The notes beneath the pieces are model-generated. The model saw nothing but the letters and a program-made list of their open reading frames with translations, was not told the origin of the DNA and did not search any database. A stretch of 64,000 nt of DNA from Sphingomonas sp. PAMC 26621 (GTDB lineage: Bacteria; Pseudomonadota; Alphaproteobacteria; Sphingomonadales; Sphingomonadaceae), in the NCBI RefSeq assembly GCF_000251145.1, contig NZ_AIDW01000015.1, positions 186,001 to 250,000 on the forward strand. Reading direction: 5' to 3'. Shown here piece after piece: positions 8,536-18,421 of this stretch. Position numbers and translations under genes: made by a program. Each line of letters opens with the position of its first letter. Position 1 is the stretch's first letter.

Positions 8536-10824
8536 ATGCTCGATATCGAAACCGACAAGACCGACACGAAGAGCTTCGAAATGGGCGGAAAGTGCCCGTT
8601 CGGGGGAGATCGTATCGGTGGTGCGTTGGGCACGCCGCCGGCCTTGTCCGACTGGTATCCGAACCGCCTGAAGGTCGAGCAGCTCCACTCGAACGGCCCG
8701 CAGGCCAATCCGTTGGGCGACGACTTCGATTATGCCGCAGCGTTCAACGCGATCGATTACGCGGCGCTGAAGCAGGACATCAAGACCTTCCTGACCTCGT
8801 CCGTCGCGTGGTGGCCGTCCGATTACGGCAATTACGGCCCGCAGATGGTGCGCATGGCGTGGCACGCCGCCGGCACCTATCGCATCGCCGATGGTCGCGG
8901 CGGTGCGGGTGAAGCGCTCCAGCGGTTCGCGCCGATCAACAGCTGGTGGGACAATGGCAACACCGACAAGTCGCGGCGGCTGATCTGGCCGATCAAGCAG
9001 AAGTACGGCAGCGCGCTGTCGTGGGGCGACCTGATGGTCCTGACGGGCAATTGCGCGCTCGAAATCATGGGTTTCCCGACCTATGGCTTCGCCGGCGGCC
9101 GACATGACGCATGGGAAGCGGATACCAGCACCTATTGGGGGCCGGAAGTTTGGGATCCGAGCGCCGCACCGTCGTCGGACAGCATGGTGACGCGCGACAA
9201 GCGCTGGCGCGGCACGAACGGCGATGCCGATTATGATCTCGAAAATCCGCTCGCCGCGACGCATCAGGCGCTGATCTACGTCAATCCCGAAGGCCCCTAT
9301 GCCAATGGCGATCCGATGGGGTCGGCGCGCGACATCCGTATCGCCTTCACGCGCATGGCGATGAACGACGAGGAAACCGTCGCGCTGATCGCGGGCGGCC
9401 ACGCCTTCGGCAAGAGCCACGGCATGGTCAGCGCGGATCAGGTTGGCCCGCCACCGGAAATCGCGCCGATCGAAGCGATGGGCATGGGCTGGCAGAACCC
9501 CGAAGGGACGGGCTTTGCCGAATATACCATGACCAACGGGATCGAAGGCAGCTGGACGCCCAACCCGACGCAGTGGGACAACAGCTATCTGGAAAACCTG
9601 TTCAAGTTCCAGTGGGTCCAGACCAAGAGCCCGGCCGGCGCGCTGCAATGGACGCCGTCCGACCCGGATGCGCCCAAGACCCCCGATGCGCACGTCCCGG
9701 GCCAGATGAACCCGCTGATGATGATGACCAGTGATATCGCCCTGACGGTCGATCCTGCCTATCGCGCCGTGTGCGAGAAGTTCCTGGGCGATTTCGAGGC
9801 GTTCACGCAGGCGTTCTCAAAGGCGTGGTACAAGCTGACGCACCGCGATATGGGCCCGCGCGAACGGTATCTCGGGCCCGAAAAGCGCAACGAGAACGAT
9901 CTGGCGTGGCAGGATCCGATCCCACCGCGCGATCATGACCTGATCGGGTCGGCCGACATAGCGACGTTGAAGCAGGCGATCCTGGCGTCCGGCGTCTCGA
10001 CATCGGACCTCGTGTTCACCGCTTTTTCCGCCGCGGCGACGTATCGCAACAGCGACAAGCGCGGTGGCGCGAACGGCGCACGGCTGGCGCTCGCGCCGCA
10101 AAAGGACTGGGCGGTCAATCAGCGCACCGTCCCGGTCATTGCCGCTTTGCGCGGCGTAATGGCCGATTTCAACGGCAAGCAGGCCGGTGACGTCAAGGTT
10201 GCACTGGCGGATCTGATCGTGCTCGGCGGCTGTGCGGCGGTCGAGAAGGCTGCCGCGGACGCAGGTATCCAGGTCGATGTTCCGTTTACGCCGGGGCGGC
10301 GCGATACGACCCAGGAGCTTACCGACATCGAGATGTTCACCTGGTTGAAGCCGGTGGTCGATGGTTTCCGCAACTATGTCGATCCGCAATACGGCCAGGT
10401 CGCGCCGGAGGTTTCGCCCGAGGCGATGTTCCTCGATAAGGCGCAGCTCCTTGCGCTGACCGCGCCGGAATGGGTGGCGCTGGTCGGCGGGCTGCGGGTG
10501 CTCGGGGGCAATCATGATGGCTCGGCCAACGGGACGTTCACCGATCGCGTGGGGGTATTGTCGAACGATTTCTTCACCGTGCTGACCAGCATGGAGTTTG
10601 AATGGAAGAAGGCGGACGACAAGGGCATGACCTTCACGCTCGATGACCGGGAAACCGGCACGCCCCGGTTCCACGCGACCCGCTGCGACCTCGTCTTCGG
10701 CGCGAACAGCCAGTTGCGTGCCGTCGCCGAAGTCTATGCCGGCGACGATGGCCACGCGCGCTTCGTCCGGGACTTCGTGAAGGTGTGGGACAAGGTGATG
10801 ATGCTCGACCGGTACGACGTCTGA
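8536..10824 (+). CDS. katG: Catalase-peroxidase KatG
   Basis: A 762-residue bifunctional heme catalase-peroxidase that removes hydrogen peroxide. The start is the ATG giving [10 protein letters not shown], preceded by AGAAGGA at 8521; the longer open frame reaches back into the aquaporin gene. The distal heme site is [12 protein letters not shown] near residue 96 (Trp and His), the crosslink Tyr lies in [10 protein letters not shown] near residue 250, and the proximal-side region includes [14 protein letters not shown] near residue 288. The C-terminal non-catalytic half-domain ([25 protein letters not shown]) is also complete. Length and motif order match the family well. A strong hairpin follows the stop codon. 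Confidence 0.97.
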   Translation: MLDIETDKTDTKSFEMGGKCPFGGDRIGGALGTPPALSDWYPNRLKVEQLHSNGPQANPLGDDFDYAAAFNAIDYAALKQDIKTFLTSSVAWWPSDYGNYGPQMVRMAWHAAGTYRIADGRGGAGEALQRFAPINSWWDNGNTDKSRRLIWPIKQKYGSALSWGDLMVLTGNCALEIMGFPTYGFAGGRHDAWEADTSTYWGPEVWDPSAAPSSDSMVTRDKRWRGTNGDADYDLENPLAATHQALIYVNPEGPYANGDPMGSARDIRIAFTRMAMNDEETVALIAGGHAFGKSHGMVSADQVGPPPEIAPIEAMGMGWQNPEGTGFAEYTMTNGIEGSWTPNPTQWDNSYLENLFKFQWVQTKSPAGALQWTPSDPDAPKTPDAHVPGQMNPLMMMTSDIALTVDPAYRAVCEKFLGDFEAFTQAFSKAWYKLTHRDMGPRERYLGPEKRNENDLAWQDPIPPRDHDLIGSADIATLKQAILASGVSTSDLVFTAFSAAATYRNSDKRGGANGARLALAPQKDWAVNQRTVPVIAALRGVMADFNGKQAGDVKVALADLIVLGGCAAVEKAAADAGIQVDVPFTPGRRDTTQELTDIEMFTWLKPVVDGFRNYVDPQYGQVAPEVSPEAMFLDKAQLLALTAPEWVALVGGLRVLGGNHDGSANGTFTDRVGVLSNDFFTVLTSMEFEWKKADDKGMTFTLDDRETGTPRFHATRCDLVFGANSQLRAVAEVYAGDDGHARFVRDFVKVWDKVMMLDRYDV

Positions 10825-10848
10825 CGGTATCGCTTCGGTAAGAGTCGA

Positions 10849-10877
10849 GATGGAGTCCGCCGCCCGCGGACTCCATC
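10849..10877 (+). terminator. Hairpin after katG
   Basis: A perfect 12-bp inverted repeat, GATGGAGTCCGC and GCGGACTCCATC, with a 5-nt loop, begins 25 bp after the katG stop. No T-run follows, so it may be a terminator of the GC-rich type or an mRNA-stabilising stem. The remaining sequence to 11120 shows no gene. Confidence 0.6.
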
Positions 10878-11120
10878 GTCGGTAATTATCCAGGCCAAAC
10901 CATCGCGCGTCACGCCTGCGCGCTTCACGAGCGAGGCCGGGGTGATGCGCCGCGTTCCTCGGCTCGGGACAGGATGGCAAGGGGTACGTGCGCAAGCAGA
11001 CCGCGTGGTCGGTGCACAACACTCCGCGATGTCGCCCCACCTGGCCCAGCGGGCATTCCGATCCGGCAGATGGCGATGCGCTACCACGTGTGATACCGAC
11101 ATGCGGGGAGGACGGCTCGT

Positions 11121-11669
11121 TTGAACATAGGTGGCGCCGACGACGGACCAGACGGTTTGATGGCCTTGTACGTCGAACACAGGACCGCATTGCTGCGTTT
11201 CCTGGTCGCACGAACCGGCAGCGCCGCCGAGGCCGATGACGTCGTTCAGGACCTTTGGCTCAAGCTTGCCGCTGTACCCTCCGGGCCGATCGGCAACGGG
11301 CGGGCGTATCTTTACCGCATGGCGCAGAACATCGTCCTCGACCGGCTCCGCGCGGGGCGCCGTCGGGCCGGGCGCGAATGCGCGTGGGCGGATAGCGAAC
11401 AGGGGTTCCGCACCGACGCGCCGGAACCGCATGTCGAGGCGTCGGCCGAGGTGGATTTGATCGCACGGGAAGATGCCCAACGACTGGCAAACGCGATCAC
11501 ACGCCTTCCGCCTGGCGCCGCGCGGGCGTTTCGGCTCCACAAGCTCGAGGGACTGAGCCACGCCGATACGGCTGCCCACCTCGGCATCAGCCGCAAGGGC
11601 GTGGAAAAACACATGGCGGTCGCCATGGCGCATCTGCGCCGACTGCTCGACGACGGGGAACTGGGGTGA
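11121..11669 (+). CDS. ECF sigma factor, FecI-like
   Basis: A 182-residue extracytoplasmic-function sigma factor. Region 2 appears as VEHRTALLRFLVARTG and ADDVVQDLWLKLA, and region 4 as ITRLPPGAARAFRLHKLEG followed by HADTAAHLGISRKGVEKH, the helix-turn-helix that reads the -35 element. It has the short form typical of FecI proteins controlling a TonB-dependent receptor. The frame begins with TTG at 11121, preceded by GGGGAGGA at 11104; an in-frame ATG at 11160 is the alternative start. A FecR anti-sigma factor follows and then a receptor with a signalling (STN) domain, so it probably responds to the ligand of that receptor. Confidence 0.9.
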   Translation: MNIGGADDGPDGLMALYVEHRTALLRFLVARTGSAAEADDVVQDLWLKLAAVPSGPIGNGRAYLYRMAQNIVLDRLRAGRRRAGRECAWADSEQGFRTDAPEPHVEASAEVDLIAREDAQRLANAITRLPPGAARAFRLHKLEGLSHADTAAHLGISRKGVEKHMAVAMAHLRRLLDDGELG

Positions 11670-11739
11670 TCGCCAGTGCACGACGTCTTGCCAACAGAAG
11701 CAGGGAGCGGCGGCGGGCATGCCGGCGCGAGGTGATTCA

Positions 11740-12666
11740 ATGAACGAGGATTTCCGGCAGCACGCCGCGCAGTGGCATGCCGCACAAGACACTGACGATA
11801 TGGATTGGGACCGCTTTGCGGTCTGGCTCGAGGCGGATCCGCGCCATCGCGACGCGTTCGACCGGATCGCGCTGCTCGATGACGATATCGTCGCGCAGCG
11901 GGGTGCCATCCTGGCGCGGATCGACGAGCCACGGCAGGTGCCTTTCCCGGTGGCGGGTCGTCCCGCCGGCTGGCGGTGGGCGGTCGCGGGTGGTGGCGCA
12001 CTTGCGGCGGCGCTGGCGCTGATCGTGATGATCCCCAGGGCCAACCCGGATGTCGCCTGGCAAAGCGACACGACGGGGAGGGAGATCAACCTGAGCGACG
12101 GCAGCCGCATCGCGCTTGCGCCGCGTAGCCGTCTGGTCGCTCACCATGGCGATCAGACCCAGCTCGCGCTGACCGGGGCGGGGTATTTCGAGATTCCGCA
12201 CCGATCCGGGCGGACCCTGTCCCTTTCAGCTGGTGGCTATCGCATCAGCGACATCGGGACGCGGTTCAACGTCGCGACCGACGCTGCCGCCACGCGCATC
12301 TCGGTCGCCGAGGGCAAACTTGCGGTGACGTCATCGCGGCTGGACGCGCCGATCACCCTCGACGGCGGGCATGCGATGGTTGCCCGCGGCGCAACCATCT
12401 CCGTCTCGAGCGTTGCCGCCGACAGCATCGGAAGCTGGCAACGCGGGCAACTCGTTTATGCCGATGCGCCGCTGCTGCTGGTTGCCACCGACATCTCCCG
12501 CTATGCCGGCCAGGAGACGACGGTCGATCCCGCAATCGCCGATCTCCATTTCTCTGGAGCGTTGAAGATTGGGGATGGTGCCAAACCTGCAGAGTCGCTG
12601 GCGGCGATCGTCGGGGTTGCCGCGCGCCGCGATGGCGTTCGCACTCGTCTGGAGCCTCGGCGCTAG
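11740..12666 (+). CDS. FecR-family anti-sigma factor
   Basis: A 308-residue inner-membrane regulator. Start at the ATG giving MNEDFRQHAAQWH, preceded by GAGGTG; an in-frame ATG 21 bp earlier is less well placed. The N-terminal cytoplasmic part has the FecR pattern with WDRFAVWLEADPRHRDAFD near residue 25. One membrane segment is seen at residues 78-98 (ALAAALALIVMI). The periplasmic FecR domain follows: NLSDGSRIALAPRSRL, LTGAGYFEIPH, GTRFNV and ISVAEGKL. It lies between the sigma factor and its receptor and overlaps the receptor gene, indicating coupled expression. Confidence 0.9.
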   Translation: MNEDFRQHAAQWHAAQDTDDMDWDRFAVWLEADPRHRDAFDRIALLDDDIVAQRGAILARIDEPRQVPFPVAGRPAGWRWAVAGGGALAAALALIVMIPRANPDVAWQSDTTGREINLSDGSRIALAPRSRLVAHHGDQTQLALTGAGYFEIPHRSGRTLSLSAGGYRISDIGTRFNVATDAAATRISVAEGKLAVTSSRLDAPITLDGGHAMVARGATISVSSVAADSIGSWQRGQLVYADAPLLLVATDISRYAGQETTVDPAIADLHFSGALKIGDGAKPAESLAAIVGVAARRDGVRTRLEPRR

Positions 12667-14947
12667 CACCGCGGCCATCGCACAGCGCCGGTCGCTCGAC
12701 ATTCCGGCTGGCCCGATCGAGCGATCGATCCAGGAACTGGCGCGCCAGTCGGGCGCGTCGATCGGGACCAATCTCGCGTTTCCGGTGCTTCGCACGCGCG
12801 CAATCCACGGGATATTGCCGGTCTCCGCGGCGCTCGCCGAACTGCTGCGGGGCACCGGGCTGCTCGCGGTCCGCGTCGGCCCCGGCCTTTGGCGGATCGA
12901 ACGACCGAAACCGAAAATCGTCCGGCGATCGCGCGCCTTACCCCCGGAGGAAGCAGTCGGTTCCGCGGATCAGGTCGACATCCTCGTCACCGGCACCAAG
13001 CATCGCGAGCCGCTGGCGTCCACCGCAACCCCGTTGACGATCGTGTCCCCGGCGATGCTGTCGATCCTCGGGCAGACGCCCGATACGCGGGACTTCGCGT
13101 CCCTGGTCAACGGTCTGTCGGTGACCAACCTTGGCCCCGGCCGGAACCGGCTGTTCATTCGCGGCGTCGCCGACAGCCCGTTCGATGGCTTCGGCCAATC
13201 GAGCGTCAGCGTGCAGCTGGACGAAGCCCGCCTGACCTATGACGCGCCCGATCCGGATCTGCGCCTTGTCGACATGGAACAGGTCGAACTGCTGAAAGGG
13301 CCGCAGGGGCCGCTCTACGGCACCGGGGCGCTGGGCGGCGTCTACCGGCTGGTGCCCGCGAAACCGGATCTCTCGCGCGCGGCCGGCATGGCAGAGGGAA
13401 GCGTCAGCGCTACGCAAGGCGGATCGGCGGCGGGGGCGTTCGACGGCATGGTTAACGTCCCGATCGTGCCCGATCGATTGGGCATCCGGCTGGTCGGCTA
13501 TCGCATCGGGCAGGCGGGATGGATCGACACGGCAGCGGGCGCACGCGACATCAACCACGGGCAGACGAGCGGTGGCCGCCTTTCGGTTCGGGCGCGCCCC
13601 GGCGGCGACTGGATCGTCGACCTCCAGGGCGTGACGCAATCCGCTTCGGTCGCCGACAGCCAATATGTCGAGGCACCGCACACCCTCACGCGCGCGGCGC
13701 GCTTGCGGGAACCGCAGGACACCGGGATTACGTTGGTCAGCGTCGCAGCGACCGGGTCGATTGGTGCCGCGAGGATTACCGCGGCCGGCAGTCTCGCGTG
13801 GCAGGAGCTGAACGCCACCTACGACGCGTCGGCCAAGGCCGCCGTGCTCGGCGGCGCCGCGCCCGCGGGGTATCACGACATCCGCCAATATAAGGTCGCG
13901 ACCGGCGAGGTTCGGGCGTTGCTGTCGCGCGGGGCGCTGGATGGGCTGGTGGGGGCCTCGGTCCTGTCGGCGGCGACGGATGCGACGGGAACGTTGGTCG
14001 GCGCGACGTCGCTTCCCGTCCTGCAGGTCCGCCGCCGGGTCGAGGAAGTCGCGGTGTTCGGGGAGGCGACCTGGCATCTGACGCCGATGCTTCGGGCAAG
14101 CGCGGGCGTGCGCGTGTTCCGATCCGCCGTCGACGACGACCGGACTGAGCAACTGAACGAGGCCGTGATCAGCCGCGCCGTCGTCCGGGCCAGCCCGAGC
14201 GCGACGATTGCCTGGCAAATCCGGCCGCGTTTCCTCGTCTTCGCCCGCTATGCGTCCGCGCTGCGCCCGGGCGGGATCGATGCGACGGCTGGCACAGGCA
14301 CCGCGACGTCGACGTATCAGGCCGACGAATTGCAGGCGTATGATCTCGGGCTGCGCTGGTCGTCGCCGGGCGATCGGCTGGCGCTGGATCTGGGGGGCTT
14401 CGTTACCAACTGGGCGCATGTCCAGGCGGATGTGCTTGGTCCGCAAGGGTTGCTGTCAACGCGCAACGCGGGGGACGCGACCAATCAAGGCGTGGATCTC
14501 ACCGCGCGGTGGCACCCGGGCCCGCATTGGACGGTGTCGGCGGGGACGCTCCTGCAACATGCGCGGATCGACCCGGCATCCGCGCCCGCGCTTGCCGCCG
14601 ATCGACGGCTTCCCGTCATTCCCGACGTCAGCGCGCACGGCGAAGCGACATACGCGCTGGAAAGGAACGGCTGGACGTTTCTGGTCACCACCCGCGCCAG
14701 TTTCGTCGGCGCAACGCGCTTGAGCTTCGACCCTGCGCTCGACCGTGAGAGTGAGCCGATCACGCTGCTCGCGACGTCGCTATCGGCGGGCCGTGCCGCG
14801 TGGCAATGGCGGGTGAGTGCGGACAATCTGTTGAACAGCCGCGCAGACAGCTTTGCGTTCGGCAATCCATTCTCGATATCGGCGTCGAGCCAGCATACCC
14901 CCGTTCGCCCGCGAACGATCGCGCTGTCGGTGCGGCGGACCTTCTGA
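12575..14947 (+). CDS. TonB-dependent receptor with STN signalling domain
   Basis: An outer-membrane receptor of about 790 residues. A signal peptide (MAFALVWSLGASTAAIAQ) is followed by a secretin/TonB short N-terminal (STN) domain from about residue 40 (LDIPAGPIERSIQELARQSG), then a plug domain with IRGVADSPFDGFGQSS and VELLKGPQGPLYGTGALGG, then a barrel ending in IALSVRRTF with a terminal Phe. The STN domain is the part that contacts FecR, so this receptor signals to the adjacent FecI/FecR pair. The coding frame overlaps fecR by about 90 bp; an internal ATG at 12632 would shorten the overlap. Downstream is a small-molecule biosynthesis cluster, so the ligand may be the ferric form of that product, an inference only. 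Confidence 0.9.
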   Translation: MVPNLQSRWRRSSGLPRAAMAFALVWSLGASTAAIAQRRSLDIPAGPIERSIQELARQSGASIGTNLAFPVLRTRAIHGILPVSAALAELLRGTGLLAVRVGPGLWRIERPKPKIVRRSRALPPEEAVGSADQVDILVTGTKHREPLASTATPLTIVSPAMLSILGQTPDTRDFASLVNGLSVTNLGPGRNRLFIRGVADSPFDGFGQSSVSVQLDEARLTYDAPDPDLRLVDMEQVELLKGPQGPLYGTGALGGVYRLVPAKPDLSRAAGMAEGSVSATQGGSAAGAFDGMVNVPIVPDRLGIRLVGYRIGQAGWIDTAAGARDINHGQTSGGRLSVRARPGGDWIVDLQGVTQSASVADSQYVEAPHTLTRAARLREPQDTGITLVSVAATGSIGAARITAAGSLAWQELNATYDASAKAAVLGGAAPAGYHDIRQYKVATGEVRALLSRGALDGLVGASVLSAATDATGTLVGATSLPVLQVRRRVEEVAVFGEATWHLTPMLRASAGVRVFRSAVDDDRTEQLNEAVISRAVVRASPSATIAWQIRPRFLVFARYASALRPGGIDATAGTGTATSTYQADELQAYDLGLRWSSPGDRLALDLGGFVTNWAHVQADVLGPQGLLSTRNAGDATNQGVDLTARWHPGPHWTVSAGTLLQHARIDPASAPALAADRRLPVIPDVSAHGEATYALERNGWTFLVTTRASFVGATRLSFDPALDRESEPITLLATSLSAGRAAWQWRVSADNLLNSRADSFAFGNPFSISASSQHTPVRPRTIALSVRRTF

Positions 14948-15025
14948 GGCGTCGTCGCTACCTTCCGGAGCAGAGGTAGGGTGGCTGCCTGACCACGGCG
15001 TCTTTCGTGCATCGACGAGGTGTTC

Positions 15026-15568
15026 ATGCACGATCCCGCCATTCGTACCCTGATTGTCGACCGCTATGCCGCGGTCCATGCGGCATTTCCGACCGCGGAA
15101 TATCCCGCGTACCTTACGGTCGGGCAGCCCGATGCTCCGCACGCCGTGCTCGGGTTTCGCACCGCAGGCGCGGAGCCGCTGTTGCTTGAGCGGTACGTCG
15201 AGCGGTCGATCGAGCACGTGGTCAGCGCAACCTTCGGCTGTACGGTGTCGCGCGACCGGATCGCCGAAATCGGCAATCACGCGTCGCATCGCCCCGGCGC
15301 AACCATCAGGCTGTGGCGGGAAGCCGCCGCCGCCTTGGAAGGCCGGGCGGACTATGCGGTTGCCGTCCTGACTCAACCGCTCCGCGCGATGTTCGCGCGG
15401 CTGGCGCTGCCGATCATCGTGCTCGCGCCCGCCGCGATTTCGGCGGTTGGCAGCGAGGCTGCGCAATGGGGCCGCTATTACGATGCCGACCCGATGCTCT
15501 GCGTCGGGGACGTCGCGCTGTGCCGGCGACGGCTCGATACCATCACCTATGGGAGAACACGGCCGTGA
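15026..15568 (+). CDS. Thermostable-hemolysin family protein
   Basis: A 180-residue protein matching the thermostable hemolysin family (PF12261), whose members resemble acyl-homoserine-lactone-synthase/GNAT folds more than toxins. Landmarks are AFPTAEYPAYLTVG and AVLGFRTAGAEPLLLERYVE in the first half, EIGNHASHRPG in the middle, and LRAMFARLALPIIVLAPA with WGRYYDADPMLCVGDV near the end. The start is the ATG 5 nt after GAGG. Its stop overlaps the GTG start of the next gene, an adenylating enzyme fused to a diiron-oxidase-like domain, so they are translationally coupled. I infer that it is a small-molecule acyltransferase-like enzyme in this cluster; cytolytic activity is not implied by the sequence. 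Confidence 0.8.
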   Translation: MHDPAIRTLIVDRYAAVHAAFPTAEYPAYLTVGQPDAPHAVLGFRTAGAEPLLLERYVERSIEHVVSATFGCTVSRDRIAEIGNHASHRPGATIRLWREAAAALEGRADYAVAVLTQPLRAMFARLALPIIVLAPAAISAVGSEAAQWGRYYDADPMLCVGDVALCRRRLDTITYGRTRP

Positions 15569-17658
15569 GCGAACTCTGGACGGCAATCCGCCGTCATGCC
15601 GAAACCCGGCCGCAGGCGATTGCGATCGACGGTTCGGTCGCAATGAGTTGGGAAGCGCTGGAGCGCGTGTTGCCGATGCTTGCGGCCGACGTCGCGACAC
15701 GGTGTGACGTCGCCAGACCGCTCGGCATCCGGGTCGATCACGGCGTTGTCGAATGCCTGCTCGACCTCGCGCTGGTCGGGAGCGGAATCGTCACCATCCC
15801 GTTGCCGCCGTTCTTTTCCCTCGCGCAGGGTGCCGCAGCGCTCGATCATGCCGGTGCCTCCGCCGTCGTCAGCGGGGCGATCGACCTTGCGGATGGTCCG
15901 ACCCCAGGTTTTACGATGACGGTCGAACCGCGTCGAACGCTGCGGGCGGACGTACCCGAAGAGACGGCGCGGATCACCTTCACGTCCGGTTCGACGGGCG
16001 ATCCGAAAGGCATCTGCCTGTCGATGACGCACCTGTGCCGTGTGGCCGGCGCGGTGGTGGAGCATCTCGGGGCTCACCATGCCGGGCGGCACCTGCCGAT
16101 CCTGCCGCCGGGCATCCTGCTGGAAAATGTCGCGGGATTCTATGCGACGATCCTGGCGGGGGGGACCTATGTCGCGCTGCCGCAGGCCGAGGTCGGCATG
16201 GCGGACCCGTTTCGCCCCGATTTTACGAAAATGCTCGGGGCGATCGAAGACAATGCGATCACCTCGCTGATCCTCGTCCCGGAATATCTGGCTGGTCTCG
16301 TCGGCGCGATGGCCGCGTCCGGCAGGCGGCTGCCGCTGCTCACGCTGGTCGCGGTGGGCGGCGCGCGGATCGAGCCGCGCTTGCTCGACGCGGCCGCCGC
16401 GGTCGGTCTGCCGGTGCGGCAGGGCTATGGGCTGACCGAATGCGGGTCGGTCGTCGCGCTCGACGACGGCGAACCGGGTTCGCGCGGCAGCGTCGGGCAG
16501 TCGATCGGCGCGAACGAGATCCGCTTGGCGGACGATGGCGAGATCCTCATCGACGGACCGATGTTCCTTGGCACGATCGGCCATCCACGGCCCGCTGCGC
16601 CGTTTGCAACGGGCGACATCGGGCGGATCGACGATCTCGGCAGGCTGTGGATCGAGGGGCGCAAATCGTCGCTGATCGTCACCAGTCACGGACGCAACAT
16701 ATCGCCGGAATGGGTCGAAGGCGCGTTGCGCGCCGATCCCGCCATTCTGCAGGTGCTGGTGCGTGGCGACGGTCGATCGGCGCTCGACGCCCTGATCGTA
16801 CCCGCCAACCCGGCGGCGGACGTCGCCGCTGCCGTGGCCGCCGCAAATCTGGCGCTGCCGGCGTACGCCCGCGTCGCGCAGTGGGAGATCGTGCCCCCGT
16901 TCACGCCTGCGGCGGGATTGCTGACCGGCAATAGCCGTCTGCGCCGACGTGCGATCGAGGTGGCCTACCCGTATCGCGACGCCGGACTGGACCAGCCCTT
17001 CTTCGACCGTCTCGTCGCCGAGACGCGCGAGGCGCAGGCGCGTTTCCAGATGACGCCGCAACTGATCGCCGGGCTCACCGGCCGGATCTCGGTCGCGGAC
17101 TATATCGCCTATCTGACCGAGGCGTTTCACCATGTCCGCCACACCGTACCGCTGATGCGGGAAGCGCGCGCGCGCCTGAACCACCGCCCGACGCTCGTGA
17201 CCGCGCTCGACGACTATATCGAGGAGGAGACGGGGCACGAATATTGGATCCTCGAGGACATTGCGGCGGCAGGCGGGGATGCCGAAGCGGTTGGCGCGGG
17301 TTTGCCGTCGCCGGCGACCAAAGCGATGGTCGATCACGCGTATCGCACGATCCGCGAAGGCAATCCGGCGGCGTTTTTCGGCATGGTCTATGTACTCGAA
17401 GGGACGAGCATCGCGATGGCAAGCCATGGGGCGGGGGCGGTGCAGACCGCGCTGGGGCTGCCCGACGACGCCTTCCATTATCTGACCTCGCACGGTGCGC
17501 TGGATCAGGAGCACATGGTCTTCTTCGAGAGGTTGATGAACCGGATCGACGATCCGGGTGATCAGGCGGCGATCATCGCCATGGCCCGCGCGATGTTCGG
17601 CCTGTTCGGCGGGCTGTTCGCCGGCATCGAACTGGAGACGATGCATGTCGCGGCTTGA
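15565..17658 (+). CDS. Adenylate-forming enzyme fused to HDO (TenA/PqqC-like diiron) domain
   Basis: A 697-residue fusion starting at a GTG that overlaps the upstream stop. Residues 1-480 are an ANL-superfamily acyl/aryl-AMP ligase: ITFTSGSTGDPKGICLS near residue 136 (P-loop), GYGLTECGSVVAL near residue 288, and TGDIGRIDDLGRLWIEGRKS near residue 350. Residues about 490-692 are a helical heme-oxygenase-fold domain. It shows EEETGHEYWILED near residue 553 and SHGALDQEHMVFFE near residue 641. The second gives H-x3-D-x2-H, the metal-ligand pattern of heme-oxygenase-like diiron oxidases (HDOs). This suggests an enzyme that activates a carboxylic acid and performs an oxidative step on it, or on an amine partner. 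It is coupled to the hemolysin-family gene upstream and the SDR downstream (14-bp overlap). Confidence 0.85.
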   Translation: MSELWTAIRRHAETRPQAIAIDGSVAMSWEALERVLPMLAADVATRCDVARPLGIRVDHGVVECLLDLALVGSGIVTIPLPPFFSLAQGAAALDHAGASAVVSGAIDLADGPTPGFTMTVEPRRTLRADVPEETARITFTSGSTGDPKGICLSMTHLCRVAGAVVEHLGAHHAGRHLPILPPGILLENVAGFYATILAGGTYVALPQAEVGMADPFRPDFTKMLGAIEDNAITSLILVPEYLAGLVGAMAASGRRLPLLTLVAVGGARIEPRLLDAAAAVGLPVRQGYGLTECGSVVALDDGEPGSRGSVGQSIGANEIRLADDGEILIDGPMFLGTIGHPRPAAPFATGDIGRIDDLGRLWIEGRKSSLIVTSHGRNISPEWVEGALRADPAILQVLVRGDGRSALDALIVPANPAADVAAAVAAANLALPAYARVAQWEIVPPFTPAAGLLTGNSRLRRRAIEVAYPYRDAGLDQPFFDRLVAETREAQARFQMTPQLIAGLTGRISVADYIAYLTEAFHHVRHTVPLMREARARLNHRPTLVTALDDYIEEETGHEYWILEDIAAAGGDAEAVGAGLPSPATKAMVDHAYRTIREGNPAAFFGMVYVLEGTSIAMASHGAGAVQTALGLPDDAFHYLTSHGALDQEHMVFFERLMNRIDDPGDQAAIIAMARAMFGLFGGLFAGIELETMHVAA

Positions 17659-18406
17659 CGGGTTGCGGATCGTCCTCACCGGATCGGCCGGAGGCATTGG
17701 TTCGCGGATCGCGATGCGGTTGAGCGACGCGGGCGCCTATGTCGTGGGTATCGATCGCGGGTTCAGCGTGACCTGCTCCGAAAGCGTTGAAAGCGACCTG
17801 TCGTGTCCCGATGCCTTGGACGAGCTTGCGACGACCTTGGCGGGACGGCGAGTCGATATCCTGTGCAATGTCGCTGGGCTGCAGTATTTCGGGCCGCTGG
17901 AGGCGCAAGGGCCGGCGCGGATCGCGCTTGGCTATGCCGTCAACCTCGTCGCGCCGACGATCCTCGCCAGCGCGGTGTTGCCGCAGATGATTGCGCGGGG
18001 ATCGGGGCAGATCGTCAATATCGGTTCGGTGATGGGGGCGGTGCCCTATCCGTATTTCACGACCTATTCGAGTGCCAAGGCCGGGTTGAAGGCCTTTAGC
18101 CAGGCGCTGCGTCGCGAGGTTCGCGGCCGCGGCATCACGGTCACCCATGTCGCCCCCAGAGCGGTTCGCACCGGCTTCAATACCGCAGCGGTCGAGCGGT
18201 TCATGGAGTTGAGCGGCATGGCGGCGGATGCGCCGGACCTGGTCGCCGACCGGATCGTCGCGGCGATCGAACGGCGCGCGAACGACGTCTCGATCGGTTT
18301 GCCCGAACGGGTCTTCAGCCAGCTCAACGCCGCGTTGCCGGGGCTGATCGACCGCGGGCTGACCAAGCCGGTCGCAACCGCCCGTACGCTATTTCCAGAA
18401 TGTTGA
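17645..18406 (+). CDS. SDR-family NAD(P)-dependent oxidoreductase
   Basis: A 253-residue classical short-chain dehydrogenase. The start ATG lies inside the end of the preceding fusion gene (14-bp overlap). TGSAGGIG near residue 12 is the nucleotide-binding glycine motif, NVAG near residue 77 is the NNAG-like motif, IGSVMG supplies the catalytic Ser, and YSSAK near residue 143 supplies Tyr and Lys. An Asp after the second strand (VVGIDRG) hints at NAD(H) preference. It presumably reduces or oxidises an intermediate made by the two coupled upstream genes; the substrate is unknown. It lacks the long C-terminal extension of lipid-modifying SDRs but ends with a conserved-looking helix. Confidence 0.9.
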   Translation: MSRLDGLRIVLTGSAGGIGSRIAMRLSDAGAYVVGIDRGFSVTCSESVESDLSCPDALDELATTLAGRRVDILCNVAGLQYFGPLEAQGPARIALGYAVNLVAPTILASAVLPQMIARGSGQIVNIGSVMGAVPYPYFTTYSSAKAGLKAFSQALRREVRGRGITVTHVAPRAVRTGFNTAAVERFMELSGMAADAPDLVADRIVAAIERRANDVSIGLPERVFSQLNAALPGLIDRGLTKPVATARTLFPEC

Positions 18407-18421
18407 TGAGGAGCCCATCAA

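Noticed and set aside
15026..15568. Naming the hemolysin-family protein a toxin
   Set aside because: No export signal, and its neighbours are small-molecule enzymes; the family name is historical.
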